A stretch of DNA of 44,736 nucleotides from Kingella_B sp963529665 (GTDB taxonomy: Bacteria; Pseudomonadota; Gammaproteobacteria; Burkholderiales; Neisseriaceae). This document shows positions 23,687-31,987 of this stretch, in pieces. The DNA is taken from contig CAUSAG010000020.1 of NCBI GenBank assembly GCA_963529665.1, positions 1 to 44,736 of the forward strand, read 5' to 3'. The first letter of the stretch is position 1. Every line of letters starts with the position of its first letter. Below the pieces are notes generated by a model. That model saw only the letters and a program-made list of their open reading frames with translations. It was not told where the DNA came from and did not search any database. Made by a program: the position numbers and the translations under genes.

Positions 23687-24694
23687 CTATTTTTTCTTGG
23701 CGTGTTTCAGCGAATCAATCGCCACCGCCATCACAATAATCGCGCCTTTGATGATGTATTGCCAATAAGGGCTCACGCCGATGTAGCTCAAACCGTAGTT
23801 AATCAGCGTGAAAATCACCACGCCCATCACCACGCCAATCACCGTGCCCACGCCGCCGCTAAACGACACGCCGCCGATGACGCACGCGGCAATCGCGTCC
23901 ATTTCATACATAAAGCCCAAGTTGTTGGTTGCCGAGCCGATGCGCCCCGCTTCCAGCAAGCCGCCGAATGCGTAGAACACGCCCGATAGCGTGTAAACAC
24001 CGAGCAAATTGAGCGTTACATTTACGCCCGAAACGCGCGCCGCTTCGGGGTTGCCGCCGATGGCGAATAAATTTTTACCAAAGCGGGTTTTGTTCCAAAT
24101 AATCCACATCAACACAATCGCCACCAGCGCATACACGGTGATATACGACAGGCGAAAGCCGCCGAGGCGGAAAAAGCCTTGCGTGAACTGCGAATAGCTT
24201 TCGGTGAAGCCCGCGATGGGCGCAGAGCCAACGTGGTCGTAATACAGCGAGTTGATGCCGTAGATAATCAGCATCGTGCCCAGCGTGGCGATAAACGGCG
24301 TTACATTCAACACGGTTACGATCATGCCGTTCACCAAGCCAATCACCGCGCCAATGGCGGCCACCAGCAAAATCACCAGAGGAATCGGCACTTCGCCCAA
24401 ATTGGGGAACACTTTGTTTACGTTGTCCACCGATTGCAGCAGCGTGGCAGAAACCACCGCCGCCAGCCCCACTTGCCGCCCCACGGATAAATCCGTGCCT
24501 TGCGTAACAATCAGCCCCGCCACGCCCAGCGCAATAATCACGCGCACGGAGGATTGGGTGAGAATATTGCTGAAATTGGTGAGGCTTAAAAAGCTGGTGT
24601 CTTTGGAGACAATCACAGCCAGCAAAATCAGCAGCACAAAATAGAGTGCATAGTTTTTAAATAGCTCAAAGGCTTGGTTGGAAGCGGTACTCAT
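23687..24694 (-). CDS. mglC: Galactose/methyl-galactoside ABC transporter permease
   Basis: A 335-residue inner-membrane permease of the ribose/galactose (RbsC/MglC) type, with about nine to ten helices. Seen: GVAGLIVTQGTDLSVGRQVGLAA, the EAA-like loop NKTRFGKNLFAIGGNPEAARVSG and the conserved IAACVIGGVSFSGGVGTVIG. It pairs with MglA and MglB encoded upstream on the same strand. ATG 24694 has AAGGAAC upstream; the longer frame reads through DUS. The stop TAG abuts a DUS. Confidence 0.95.
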   Translation of the reverse strand: MSTASNQAFELFKNYALYFVLLILLAVIVSKDTSFLSLTNFSNILTQSSVRVIIALGVAGLIVTQGTDLSVGRQVGLAAVVSATLLQSVDNVNKVFPNLGEVPIPLVILLVAAIGAVIGLVNGMIVTVLNVTPFIATLGTMLIIYGINSLYYDHVGSAPIAGFTESYSQFTQGFFRLGGFRLSYITVYALVAIVLMWIIWNKTRFGKNLFAIGGNPEAARVSGVNVTLNLLGVYTLSGVFYAFGGLLEAGRIGSATNNLGFMYEMDAIAACVIGGVSFSGGVGTVIGVVMGVVIFTLINYGLSYIGVSPYWQYIIKGAIIVMAVAIDSLKHAKKK

Positions 24695-24719
24695 AATCAG
24701 TTCCTTGGATGGAGTGGAT

Positions 24720-24759
24720 TTTTCAGGCTGCCTGCTAACCATAAGGCAGCCTGAAAACG
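24720..24759. terminator. Inverted DUS pair between mglA and mglC
   Basis: TTCAGGCTGCCTGC and GGCAGCCTGAAAA form a stem inside the mgl operon. Within an operon it may reduce mglC relative to mglA rather than stop it. Confidence 0.4.
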
Positions 24760-24770
24760 TGTTTATCAAG

Positions 24771-26303
24771 TTATAAATATTTCGCCGACAATTGCAAAAT
24801 CTCTTCTTGGCTGGTTTGGGCGGTTTCCACAATACCCGCCACGCGCCCCGCGCTCATCACCAAAATGCGGTCGGTGATGCCAAGCAATTCGGGCATTTCG
24901 GATGAAATCATAATCACCGCTTTGCCGCGCGCCGCCAAATCGTTAATCAGTTGATAAATTTCAAATTTCGCGCCGATGTCAATGCCGCGCGTGGGTTCGT
25001 CTAGCATCAAAATTTCGGGACTGGTGAGCAGCCAACGCCCCAAAATCACTTTTTGTTGGTTGCCGCCTGATAGCGAGCCGATGCGCGTTTTGTGGGCGGG
25101 GGTTTTCACGCGCATGGCATCAATCACCCATTGCGTGTCTTCTTTCATTTTTTTGTTGTTCAAAAAGCCCGATTTTTCGTAGCCGCGAATATTGGAAATC
25201 AACGAGTTAAAGCTGATGTCCAAGCCACCGAAAATGCCCGTGCTGCGGCGTTCTTCGGTTACCAGCGCAAAGCCGTTTTTAATCGCGTCCACAGGCGAAT
25301 GGTTGTTCACCAGCTTGCCGCGCACGCGCACGTCGCCGCTTAATTTTTCGCGGATGCCAAACAGCGTTTCCACAATATCGGTGCGCTTTGCGCCCACCAA
25401 GCCGCCGATGCCCAATACTTCGCCTTGGCGCAATTCAAAGCTCACATCTTGGATAGACGGTTGATTTTTCGCGGTTAAATGGCTCACTTGCAAAACCACT
25501 TCGCCAGGCGTGTTGGTTTTTTCGGGGAAGCGTTGCGTTAAGCTGCGCCCCACCATTTTGGCGACCAGTTCGTCCATATTGGTTTGCGCCACGGCGAGTG
25601 TGTCTATCCATTTGCCGTCGCGCAAAATGGTGATTTCATCGCAAATTTTGAAAATTTCTTCCATTTTGTGCGAAATATAGATGATGCCGCAGCCGCGTTG
25701 TTTCAGTTTTTCAATGATTTTAAATAGATGCGCGACTTCTTTTTCCGATAGCGATGAAGTCGGCTCGTCCATGATGACGATTTTGGCGTTATACGAAAAG
25801 GCTTTGGCGATTTCTATCATTTGCATTTCAGAAACCGACAATTTCGCTACTTTTTCGTTGGGGTCTATGTTGATGTCCAGCTCGTCAAAAATGGCTTTGG
25901 TGTCGGCATACATTTTTTTGCTGTCCACAAACAGCCCTTTGGTGGGATAGCGCCCCAGCCATAAATTGTCCATCACGGTGAGCTGTTTAACGAGATTAAG
26001 CTCTTGATGCACCATAGAAATGCCGTTTTCCAGCGCTTCTTTGGCGTTGCCAAAATTCACTTCTTTGCCCAAAAATTGAATGCTGCCTTCGTCTTTGGCG
26101 TAAATGCCGAACAGGCATTTGAGCAATGTGGATTTGCCCGCGCCATTCTCACCCATCAACGCGTGTACAGAATGGGCTTTCACGGTTAAGTTCACGCCGT
26201 CCAAGGCTTTCACACCAGGGAAGGCTTTGTGAACATTAGTCATGGTGAGCAGAATTTCGTTTTCAGGCTGCGTTGGGTTATCAGGCGTGGGCGAAGCGGT
26301 CAT
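24771..26303 (-). CDS. mglA: Galactose/methyl-galactoside ABC transporter ATP-binding protein
   Basis: A 510-residue protein with two fused ABC domains. The first has Walker A GENGAGKST (51-59), a Q-loop region HQELNLVKQLTV, signature LSVSEMQMIEIAKA and Walker B IVIMDEPTSSL. The second has the degenerate GGLVGAKRTDI in place of Walker A, signature LSGGNQQKV and Walker B LMLDEPTRGID, as usual for sugar importers of the MglA/RbsA type. It energises uptake through MglC. The N-terminal 15 residues are partly DUS-encoded (TQPENE). Confidence 0.96.
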   Translation of the reverse strand: MTASPTPDNPTQPENEILLTMTNVHKAFPGVKALDGVNLTVKAHSVHALMGENGAGKSTLLKCLFGIYAKDEGSIQFLGKEVNFGNAKEALENGISMVHQELNLVKQLTVMDNLWLGRYPTKGLFVDSKKMYADTKAIFDELDINIDPNEKVAKLSVSEMQMIEIAKAFSYNAKIVIMDEPTSSLSEKEVAHLFKIIEKLKQRGCGIIYISHKMEEIFKICDEITILRDGKWIDTLAVAQTNMDELVAKMVGRSLTQRFPEKTNTPGEVVLQVSHLTAKNQPSIQDVSFELRQGEVLGIGGLVGAKRTDIVETLFGIREKLSGDVRVRGKLVNNHSPVDAIKNGFALVTEERRSTGIFGGLDISFNSLISNIRGYEKSGFLNNKKMKEDTQWVIDAMRVKTPAHKTRIGSLSGGNQQKVILGRWLLTSPEILMLDEPTRGIDIGAKFEIYQLINDLAARGKAVIMISSEMPELLGITDRILVMSAGRVAGIVETAQTSQEEILQLSAKYL

Positions 26304-26497
26304 GATTCAATCTCGTGATAGATGAGTGTTTTAGGTTTTCAGGCTGCCTATCGCGGCAGGCAGGCTAAACAAAAGCCTACGCGGTTTTGGATATGATTAG
26401 CGGCGTGGGCTGAAATATCGTTTTAAGGCAGCCTGAAAACGTCTGCGTGCGAACTGCAGTCATTTCACTGTTTTCAGGCTGCCTTAAATCTTGCGGA

Positions 26498-27565
26498 TTA
26501 TTTAACAAATTTATCCAAATTGGTTTTATCCACGCCCACATAAGGCACGCGGATGATGCTGTTTTCCAATTTCAAATCAGGATTTTGTTTCGGGTCTTTG
26601 CCGTTTGCCAAATCCACCGCCAGCGCGTAAATCGCTTTGGCTTGCGTGTCGCCGTCGTTCAACACTGTGCCCGCCAGCGTGTCGGATTTAATCATTTGCA
26701 ACGCCTCGGGCAGCGCGTCCACGCCAAAGGTGGGCAACACTTTGCCTTGCGCTTTCATCGCTTCCACCGCGCCCATTGCCATCGCATCGTTGTTAGACAA
26801 CACCACTTCAATTTGCTTGCCGCTAGGCCCAGCCAACCAAGCCTGCATAATGTCTTTGGCTTTGGCGGCATCCCACATGCCTGTGTCTAATTGCAATTGT
26901 TTCACTTTGTAGCCATCGGCTTTCAGTTTTTCTATCACATATTTGGTGCGCGCTTCCGCATCGGGATGGCCGGGCTCGCCTTTGAGCAACACATAATCAA
27001 TCACGCCGTCTTTGTTCAAATCCCATTCGGGGTGCGCTTTCCAAGAATCGCCCACCAATTTGCCTTGAATCTCGCCCGATTCTTGCGGATTAGTGCCGAT
27101 AAAATAGGCTTTGTCATACGTTTTCAACGCTGCTTCGCCAGGGTCTTTATTGAAGAAAATCACGGGCACATCTGCCGCTTTTGCCTTGCCGATAATGGTT
27201 GGCGCAGCCGCAGGGTCCACCAAGTTAATCGCCAACACTTTCACGCCTTTAGACAGCAACACGTCCACTTGGTCGTTTTGCGTAGATTGGCTGTTTTGCG
27301 AATCGTTGAGCAGCAATTCAGCTGTTTTGTGCGTGGCAGCCTCATTTTCCAAAGCCTTACGCATCAACGACATAAAGTTGTCGTCATATTTATAAATGGT
27401 AACGCCAACTTTTGCGCCTTCGCCCACTGCAGCCGCGCCGCTGGATTGGGCTGCTTGTGCGCCAGAAGCATTGCCCGCAGGCGCGCTGTTGTTGCCGCCA
27501 TCGCAAGCTGCCAAGCCCAAAGCAGCACATAAAACCGTAGCCAAAAATGTTGGTTTAAATTGCAT
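26498..27565 (-). CDS. mglB: Galactose/glucose-binding protein MglB, predicted lipoprotein
   Basis: A 355-residue substrate-binding protein. The mature sequence is clearly MglB: KVGVTIYKYDDNFMSLMRKALE, the INLVDPAAAPTIIGKAK region, FFNKDP, the EF-hand-like calcium loop DLNKDGVIDYVLLKGEPGHP, DAEARTKYVIEKL, and VVLSNNDAMAMGAVEAM. Unlike the soluble periplasmic protein of enterics, the signal peptide ends in GLAAC (Cys21) followed by a Ser/Ala/Gly linker, a lipobox that predicts membrane anchoring. ATG 27565 is preferred (GGGAGATG upstream). It is the first gene of mglBAC. Confidence 0.93.
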   Translation of the reverse strand: MQFKPTFLATVLCAALGLAACDGGNNSAPAGNASGAQAAQSSGAAAVGEGAKVGVTIYKYDDNFMSLMRKALENEAATHKTAELLLNDSQNSQSTQNDQVDVLLSKGVKVLAINLVDPAAAPTIIGKAKAADVPVIFFNKDPGEAALKTYDKAYFIGTNPQESGEIQGKLVGDSWKAHPEWDLNKDGVIDYVLLKGEPGHPDAEARTKYVIEKLKADGYKVKQLQLDTGMWDAAKAKDIMQAWLAGPSGKQIEVVLSNNDAMAMGAVEAMKAQGKVLPTFGVDALPEALQMIKSDTLAGTVLNDGDTQAKAIYALAVDLANGKDPKQNPDLKLENSIIRVPYVGVDKTNLDKFVK

Positions 27566-27874
27566 GATTACATCTCCCAAAGTTGGTTTGCATTGTTTTC
27601 AGGCTGCCAACTGCATTCCAAGGCAGCCTGAAAATGTTATTGAAACAAAGGTTGCATCAAAACAGCCAGATAGCGCGTTTTCAAAACACAACCAAATATT
27701 ACACAAAACTACAAGCGGGCAAGTTTCCCTTAAACAAAACGCTTTGTAAACCAAAAAATTAGCCCGACACCATAAACAATTTGAATTTAAATTGAAAAAA
27801 AATGTATGTTTTGGTAAAGATTCGCCATAAAATAGCCGAGTTTGTTTCACACCACTACACAACGAGTGCCCACC
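27566..27874. promoter_or_regulatory. Divergent mglB-galT control region with operator candidates
   Basis: This AT-rich 309-base stretch separates the leftward mgl genes from rightward galT. ACAAA-ACGC-TTTGT (27734-27747) is a dyad centred on CG, as bound by LacI/GalR-family repressors. CAATTT-GAATTT-AAATTG (27777-27794) is a second dyad. A DUS pair lies at 27596-27634, close to mglB. No lacI-family gene is present in the window. Promoter hexamers are not clear enough to place. Confidence 0.5.
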
Positions 27875-28909
27875 ATGTTCAACCCCACCGACCACCCCCA
27901 CCGCCGCTATAACCCCTTGACCGAAAGCTGGATTTTGGTCTCGCCGCATCGCGCCAAACGCCCGTGGCAAGGGCAGCGCGAAAAAACTACTGCCGCACCG
28001 CAAACCGCGCACGACCCCGATTGCTATCTTTGCCCACGCAACAGCCGCATCAACGGCGAAATCAACCCCGATTACCACGAGCCATTTGTGTTCACCAACG
28101 ATTTTTCCGCGCTGCTGCCCGACACGCCCACGTTTAGCGACACCGCCAATCCGCTGTTTCAAAGCCAAAGCGTGCGCGGCATCAGCCGTGTGATTTGCTT
28201 TTCGCCCGACCACAGCAAAACGCTGCCGCAGCTCACGCAGCCTGAAATTGAGCGCGTGATTGCCACATGGCAGGCGCAGGCGGCGGAACTGGGGCAGCAG
28301 TATCGCTGGGTGCAAATTTTTGAAAACAAGGGCGCGGCAATGGGCTGCTCCAATCCGCACCCACACGGGCAAATTTGGGCGAGCGATTTTCTGCCCGATT
28401 TACCCGCCAAGGCGCACGCCACGCAGCAAAATTATTTCAGGCTGCATGGCAGCAATTTGCTGCAAGATTATGCCGCCGAAGAATTGCGCCGCCGCGAGCG
28501 CATTGTAGTGGAAACCGCGCATTGGCTGGCGGTTGTGCCCTATTGGGCGGCGTGGCCGTTTGAAACGCTACTGTTGCCCAAATTCGCCGCCCAGCGCATC
28601 ACCGATTTATCGCCCGCCGAACGCGCCGATTTGGCGTTGGCGTTGAAGCAGCTCACCACGCGCTACGACAATCTATTTGAAACCAGCTTCCCCTATTCAA
28701 TGGGCTGGCACGGCGCGCCGTTTGACGGCGAAGCGCACCCCGAATGGACGCTGCACGCGCATTTTTATCCGCCGCTGCTGCGCTCGGCAACCGTGCGCAA
28801 GTTTATGGTGGGCTATGAAATGCTTGCCGAAGCGCAACGCGATTTAACGGCGGAACAGGCAGCGGAAAGATTGGCGGCGTTGTCGCTGGTGCATTATTTG
28901 GAGCGATGA
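27875..28909 (+). CDS. galT: Galactose-1-phosphate uridylyltransferase
   Basis: A 344-residue Leloir-pathway enzyme exchanging UMP between UDP-glucose and galactose-1-phosphate. The HIT-type active site SNPHPHGQIW (159-168) contains nucleophile His164. Zinc-ligand candidates Cys50, Cys53, His113 and His162 match the E. coli pattern. RRYNPLTESWILVSPHRAKRPWQGQ is the typical N-terminus. ATG 27875 was chosen over an upstream alternative start because homology begins here. The ribosome binding site is weak. It faces mglBAC across a shared control region, linking uptake with catabolism. Confidence 0.96.
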   Translation: MFNPTDHPHRRYNPLTESWILVSPHRAKRPWQGQREKTTAAPQTAHDPDCYLCPRNSRINGEINPDYHEPFVFTNDFSALLPDTPTFSDTANPLFQSQSVRGISRVICFSPDHSKTLPQLTQPEIERVIATWQAQAAELGQQYRWVQIFENKGAAMGCSNPHPHGQIWASDFLPDLPAKAHATQQNYFRLHGSNLLQDYAAEELRRRERIVVETAHWLAVVPYWAAWPFETLLLPKFAAQRITDLSPAERADLALALKQLTTRYDNLFETSFPYSMGWHGAPFDGEAHPEWTLHAHFYPPLLRSATVRKFMVGYEMLAEAQRDLTAEQAAERLAALSLVHYLER

Positions 28910-28935
28910 TTTTCAGGCTGCCTTAATAAGCGTAG

Positions 28936-28957
28936 GGTGGGCAACTGGTTGCCCACC
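28936..28957. repeat. Perfect hairpin repeat downstream of galT
   Basis: GGTGGGCAAC-TG-GTTGCCCACC is a 10-bp perfect inverted repeat preceded by GCGTAG. A half copy, GTTGCCCACCCTACGCG, is at about 39650-39666. It is a small dispersed repeat and may stabilise or end galT mRNA. Confidence 0.55.
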
Positions 28958-29004
28958 ATAATGCAAACCACCAAACCCATTTTCAGGCTGCCTTAAAACA
29001 CCCC

Positions 29005-29595
29005 ATGAACGCAAAAACCATCTTAACCAACTGGGTCGCGAACTTTCATTTAAGCACCAGCCAATCATTCAACCACAACGAACCAACCGTTCAGCTTGCC
29101 TATACCGCATCGCCCCAAGCCATCAGCCGCGCCAATCTATCAGGCGACTTGCTTACCTATTACCAACACATCGCGCTGCCGCGTTTTTGCTTATTCGGCA
29201 ACCTATTTTTCAATATTGGCTTGATTGCGCTGGGCGAAGACAGCCGCGACCCCGATTATTTAGGCTTGGACTGCCTAAGCACATGGCGCGAAAGTTACCA
29301 AATTTTCGCCCAAACGCTAGGCGAAGATTTGATTTTCTGCGATGTGCGCGAGCAGCATTGCCCCGTTTACGGGCTGATTTCGGGCGACAACAAACCGCTG
29401 CCGTTAAGCAATTCGCTGTTTGGCTTTCTCGCCTTTTATGCCGAATTAACCCACCTGCAAGCGATAGAATTTAACGGCGCGATTTTTACCGATAAGCAAT
29501 TCAATCTAAACCCAACGTTTGAAGCTGCCGTTTATGCCCGCATCAGCCAATGCCCTGCAACGGTGCAAGCAGGCTTAACCTCATTTGTTTTTTGA
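29005..29595 (+). CDS. Hypothetical protein between galT and galK
   Basis: A 196-residue cytosolic protein with no signal peptide. It contains SGDLLTYYQHIALPRFCLFG, FNIGLIALGEDSRDPDYLG and DVREQHCPVYGLISGDNKPL followed by NSLFGFLAFYAEL. This last part vaguely recalls SMI1/KNR4 (SUKH) proteins, but I would not rely on it. No galactose-related motif is seen. It is placed in the same direction as galT and galK with DUS on both sides and no ribosome binding site evident. Confidence 0.65.
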   Translation: MNAKTILTNWVANFHLSTSQSFNHNEPTVQLAYTASPQAISRANLSGDLLTYYQHIALPRFCLFGNLFFNIGLIALGEDSRDPDYLGLDCLSTWRESYQIFAQTLGEDLIFCDVREQHCPVYGLISGDNKPLPLSNSLFGFLAFYAELTHLQAIEFNGAIFTDKQFNLNPTFEAAVYARISQCPATVQAGLTSFVF

Positions 29596-29614
29596 TTTCA
29601 GGCAGCCTGAAAAC

Positions 29615-29643
29615 GAGTTTACGAGCTTCTGCGAAGCAAAAAC
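29615..29643 (+). repeat. Palindromic DUS-linked repeat upstream of galK
   Basis: After a DUS (about 29600-29613), GAGTTTACG is followed by AGCTTC-TGC-GAAGC and AAAAAC. It differs from the 16010 and 18916 copies by one base. It lies 21 bases before the galK start and could form a hairpin close to its ribosome binding site. Confidence 0.7.
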
Positions 29644-29663
29644 CCAATCCCAAAGGAAACCCC

Positions 29664-30809
29664 ATGACTCCCGAACAACTCACCCAATTCTTCCAACAAC
29701 AATTCTCCCGCCCCCACGCCGCGCTTATCCGCGCCCCCGGGCGCGTCAATCTTATCGGCGAACACACCGACTACAACGACGGCTTCGTGCTGCCCTGCGC
29801 CATAGATTTCGCCACCCACGTCGCCATCGCCCCCAACGGCAGCCGCAGCGTGCGCGTGTATGCCGCCGATTACAACGAGCGCGACGAATTCTCGCTGGAC
29901 GCGCCGATAACGCAATCAGACAAACAATGGGCGAACTACATCCGCGGTGTGGTTTGGGCATTAGCCGAACGCGGTTTCAGGCTGCCCGAAGGCGTGGACA
30001 TCGCCGTCAGCGGCAACGTGCCACAAGGCGCAGGGTTAAGCTCATCCGCCGCGCTGGAAGTTGCCATCGGCAAAGCCATGCAACACATTTTCAGGCTGCC
30101 TTTAAACGAAACCGAAATCGCCCAAATCGGGCAATACGCCGAAAACCGCTTTGTCGGCTGCAACTGCGGCATTATGGACCAGCTCACCAGCGCGCGTGGT
30201 CAAGCGGGGCACGCCGTGTTGATTGACTGCCGCAGCCTGAACGCCCAAGCCGTACCCATACCCGCAGGCTTGGCGATTATGATAATCCACAGCCATGTGC
30301 AGCGCGGCTTGGTGGGCAGCGAATACAACACCCGCCGCGCCCAATGCGAAGCCGCCGCCGCCCATTTTGGCGTACCCGCCCTGCGCGATGTGTCGCTGGC
30401 GCAATTTGAGGCGGGCAAACAAGGGTTGGACGAAACCACCGCCCGCCGCGCCCGCTACATTATCCAAGAAAACCAGCGCACGCTGGATGCCGCCGAAGCC
30501 ATGCGCCGCAACGACATCGCCGCACTCAGCCGCCTGATGGCAGAAAGCCACGCAGGGATGCGCGACGAATTTGAAATCACCCACCCTGCGGTGGACACGC
30601 TGGTGGAACTGGCAAGCGAAATCATCGGCGAGCGCGGCGGCGTGCGCATGACAGGCGGCGGCTTTGGCGGCTGCGTTGTCGCGCTGGTGCCGCACGATTT
30701 GGTGAGCGCGGTGCAGGCGCATATCGCAGCGAATTATCAGGCGCGGACTGGATTGAAGGAGGAAGTGTTTGTTTGCACACCGCAGGCGGGGGTGAGCGTG
30801 GTTGAGTAA
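29664..30809 (+). CDS. galK: Galactokinase
   Basis: A 381-residue GHMP kinase that phosphorylates galactose. Seen: the galactokinase signature RVNLIGEHTDYNDG (27-40), the ATP-binding GAGLSSSAALEVA (about 119-131), NCGIMDQL with the catalytic Asp, and the third GHMP motif RMTGGGFGGCVVAL near the C-terminus. AAAGGAAAC precedes ATG 29664. Two DUS are read in frame (GFRLPEG, IFRLPLN). With galT it forms the Leloir part of the locus; the epimerase galE is not here. Confidence 0.97.
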   Translation: MTPEQLTQFFQQQFSRPHAALIRAPGRVNLIGEHTDYNDGFVLPCAIDFATHVAIAPNGSRSVRVYAADYNERDEFSLDAPITQSDKQWANYIRGVVWALAERGFRLPEGVDIAVSGNVPQGAGLSSSAALEVAIGKAMQHIFRLPLNETEIAQIGQYAENRFVGCNCGIMDQLTSARGQAGHAVLIDCRSLNAQAVPIPAGLAIMIIHSHVQRGLVGSEYNTRRAQCEAAAAHFGVPALRDVSLAQFEAGKQGLDETTARRARYIIQENQRTLDAAEAMRRNDIAALSRLMAESHAGMRDEFEITHPAVDTLVELASEIIGERGGVRMTGGGFGGCVVALVPHDLVSAVQAHIAANYQARTGLKEEVFVCTPQAGVSVVE

Positions 30810-31207
30810 GCGGGCGATTGAAGCAGCCTGAAAATGATGTGAAAGCCGTTTGGTGCAATGCCAAACGTCTTTTTGATGAGCAGCGCAAAGGCAGCCTGAA
30901 ACGCCCCAGCTACACTATTGAAAAGCCAGCGCACGGCTTGCCAGCAAGCCGTAGGAGCGCGAAACCCCATTTTCAGGCTGCCTCTATTTGCGCCCGCGCT
31001 CAGGCAGCCTGAAACCATGCAAGGCATGATTGAGAAACGTGTGGAGTGTGTGGCTTTGCCATGCACGCAGTTTGCAAAATCTCAACCTAAGCCCGCGTGC
31101 GTGCCTGCGGCACACCCCTACTTGCACCGTTGTTATTTTGGCTGCCTTTGCGCGCTCGGTGCTTTGCTTTATAGTGTGCGTTTTCACACTCGCATAGGAG
31201 TACAACA
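30810..31207. other. Non-coding stretch with DUS and a perfect hairpin
   Basis: I see no gene in these 398 bases. They hold four DUS (about 30825, 30890, 30971, 31003) and a perfect hairpin ACGGCTTGC-CA-GCAAGCCGT (30933-30952), whose arm resembles the left end of the 83-89 bp inverted-repeat element. The last 60 bases carry the promoter of the next gene. Confidence 0.45.
31148..31175 (+). promoter_or_regulatory. Putative sigma70 promoter of the GlsB-like gene
   Basis: TTGCGC (31148-31153), a 16-base spacer and TATAGT (31170-31175) lie 33 bases before ATG 31208. A small stem, GTGTG-CGTTTT-CACAC, lies in the leader. Confidence 0.45.
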
Positions 31208-31450
31208 ATGGGCTTAATTGGCATGATTATTATTGGTTTTTTTATTGGACTGGTGGCGCGCGCCATTTTGCCAGGCAACAATAAAATGGGCTTTTGGCTG
31301 ACTTCGGGGCTGGGGATACTGGGCTCGGTGGTGGCAGGCTTTCTGGGGCAGCAGCTGGGCTGGTACAGCATCGGCGAGCCTGCGGGTTTTGTGGCTTCGG
31401 TGTTTGGCGCGGTGCTGATTATGGCGGTGCTGGGCGGGGTGCGCCGTTAG
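31208..31450 (+). CDS. GlsB/YeaQ/YmgE family stress-response membrane protein
   Basis: An 80-residue, three-helix, glycine-rich membrane protein. GLIGMIIIGFFIGLVARAIL, PGNNKMGFWLTSGLGILGSV and the end FGAVLIMAVLGGVRR match the transglycosylase-associated (YeaQ) family, whose members are induced by stress. AGGAG lies seven bases before the ATG. It is followed by an inverted DUS pair with a T-run, so it is probably a single-gene transcript. Confidence 0.9.
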   Translation: MGLIGMIIIGFFIGLVARAILPGNNKMGFWLTSGLGILGSVVAGFLGQQLGWYSIGEPAGFVASVFGAVLIMAVLGGVRR

Positions 31451-31466
31451 TCTGTTTTTGTTCTTT

Positions 31467-31510
31467 AAGGCAGCCTGAAAATGCGGTTTGGCGTTTTCAG
31501 GCTGCTTTTT
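31467..31510 (+). terminator. Inverted DUS pair with T-run
   Basis: AAGGCAGCCTGAAAATGC and its complement, ending GCTGCTTTTTG, sit 17 bases after the GlsB-like stop codon. It forms a good intrinsic terminator. Confidence 0.7.
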
Positions 31511-31548
31511 GATATTGTGAAGGAAAAATTTAATCATTAATTACCGTG

Positions 31549-31576
31549 TTGCAAAAAACACAACCGTAGCTACAAT
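31549..31576 (+). promoter_or_regulatory. Putative promoter of the C8-tract gene
   Basis: TTGCAA (31549-31554), a 16-base spacer and TACAAT (31571-31576) are followed by an AT-rich leader of about 90 bases to ATG 31665. Confidence 0.45.
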
Positions 31577-31664
31577 AAAATTAACTAAAATTGTCAAAAC
31601 TTAATCTTTATTGATAAAATTAAACCTTTCGCCAACCTTTGTTATTTTTAATTAGGAAGTAACT

Positions 31665-31935
31665 ATGACACACTACGATAATTCCCCCCCCTGAGAGATA
31701 CAGTGCTTATGATTCTCCAGTAAGTATAGGAGACTGGATCGTAACTCTTATCGTGCTAATGATTCCATTAATAAACATTATCATGTTGCTTGTATGGGCA
31801 TTTTCTAGTGGAACAAATCCAAGTAAAGCTAATTTCTGTAAAGCACAACTACTCCTGATACTAATTGGGATTGCTCTTTTCTTTATGTTGGCATTCATGG
31901 GAATATTAGCTGGTTCAAATATGAATACGCATTAG
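31665..31935 (+). CDS. Small two-helix membrane protein interrupted by a C8 tract (probably phase-variable, now off)
   Basis: AGGAAG precedes ATG 31665. The frame begins MTHYDNSPP and runs into eight consecutive C (31684-31691), then stops at TGA 31692-31694. Removing one C joins it to an uninterrupted frame ending at TAG 31933-31935, giving 89 residues: ERYSAYDSPVSIGDWIVTL, then two hydrophobic helices (about 24-46 and 61-82) separated by SSGTNPSKANFCKAQ. The WAFSSGTNPSKANF segment recalls small conserved bacterial membrane proteins with a W-x-F-x-x-x-TNPSKAN motif; function is unknown. The surrounding 31530-31935 is much more AT-rich than the rest of the window, which suggests a foreign origin. 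A fixed frameshift is the alternative. Confidence 0.7.
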
Positions 31936-31954
31936 ACAATTTAAATAGGTTTTG

Positions 31955-31987
31955 AGGCAGCCTGAAATATACTTTTCAGGCTGCCTA
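31955..31987. terminator. Inverted DUS pair after the C8-tract gene
   Basis: AGGCAGCCTGAAA and TTTTCAGGCTGCCT enclose a 6-7-base loop 20 bases after the stop codon. It marks the right edge of the AT-rich island. Confidence 0.6.
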
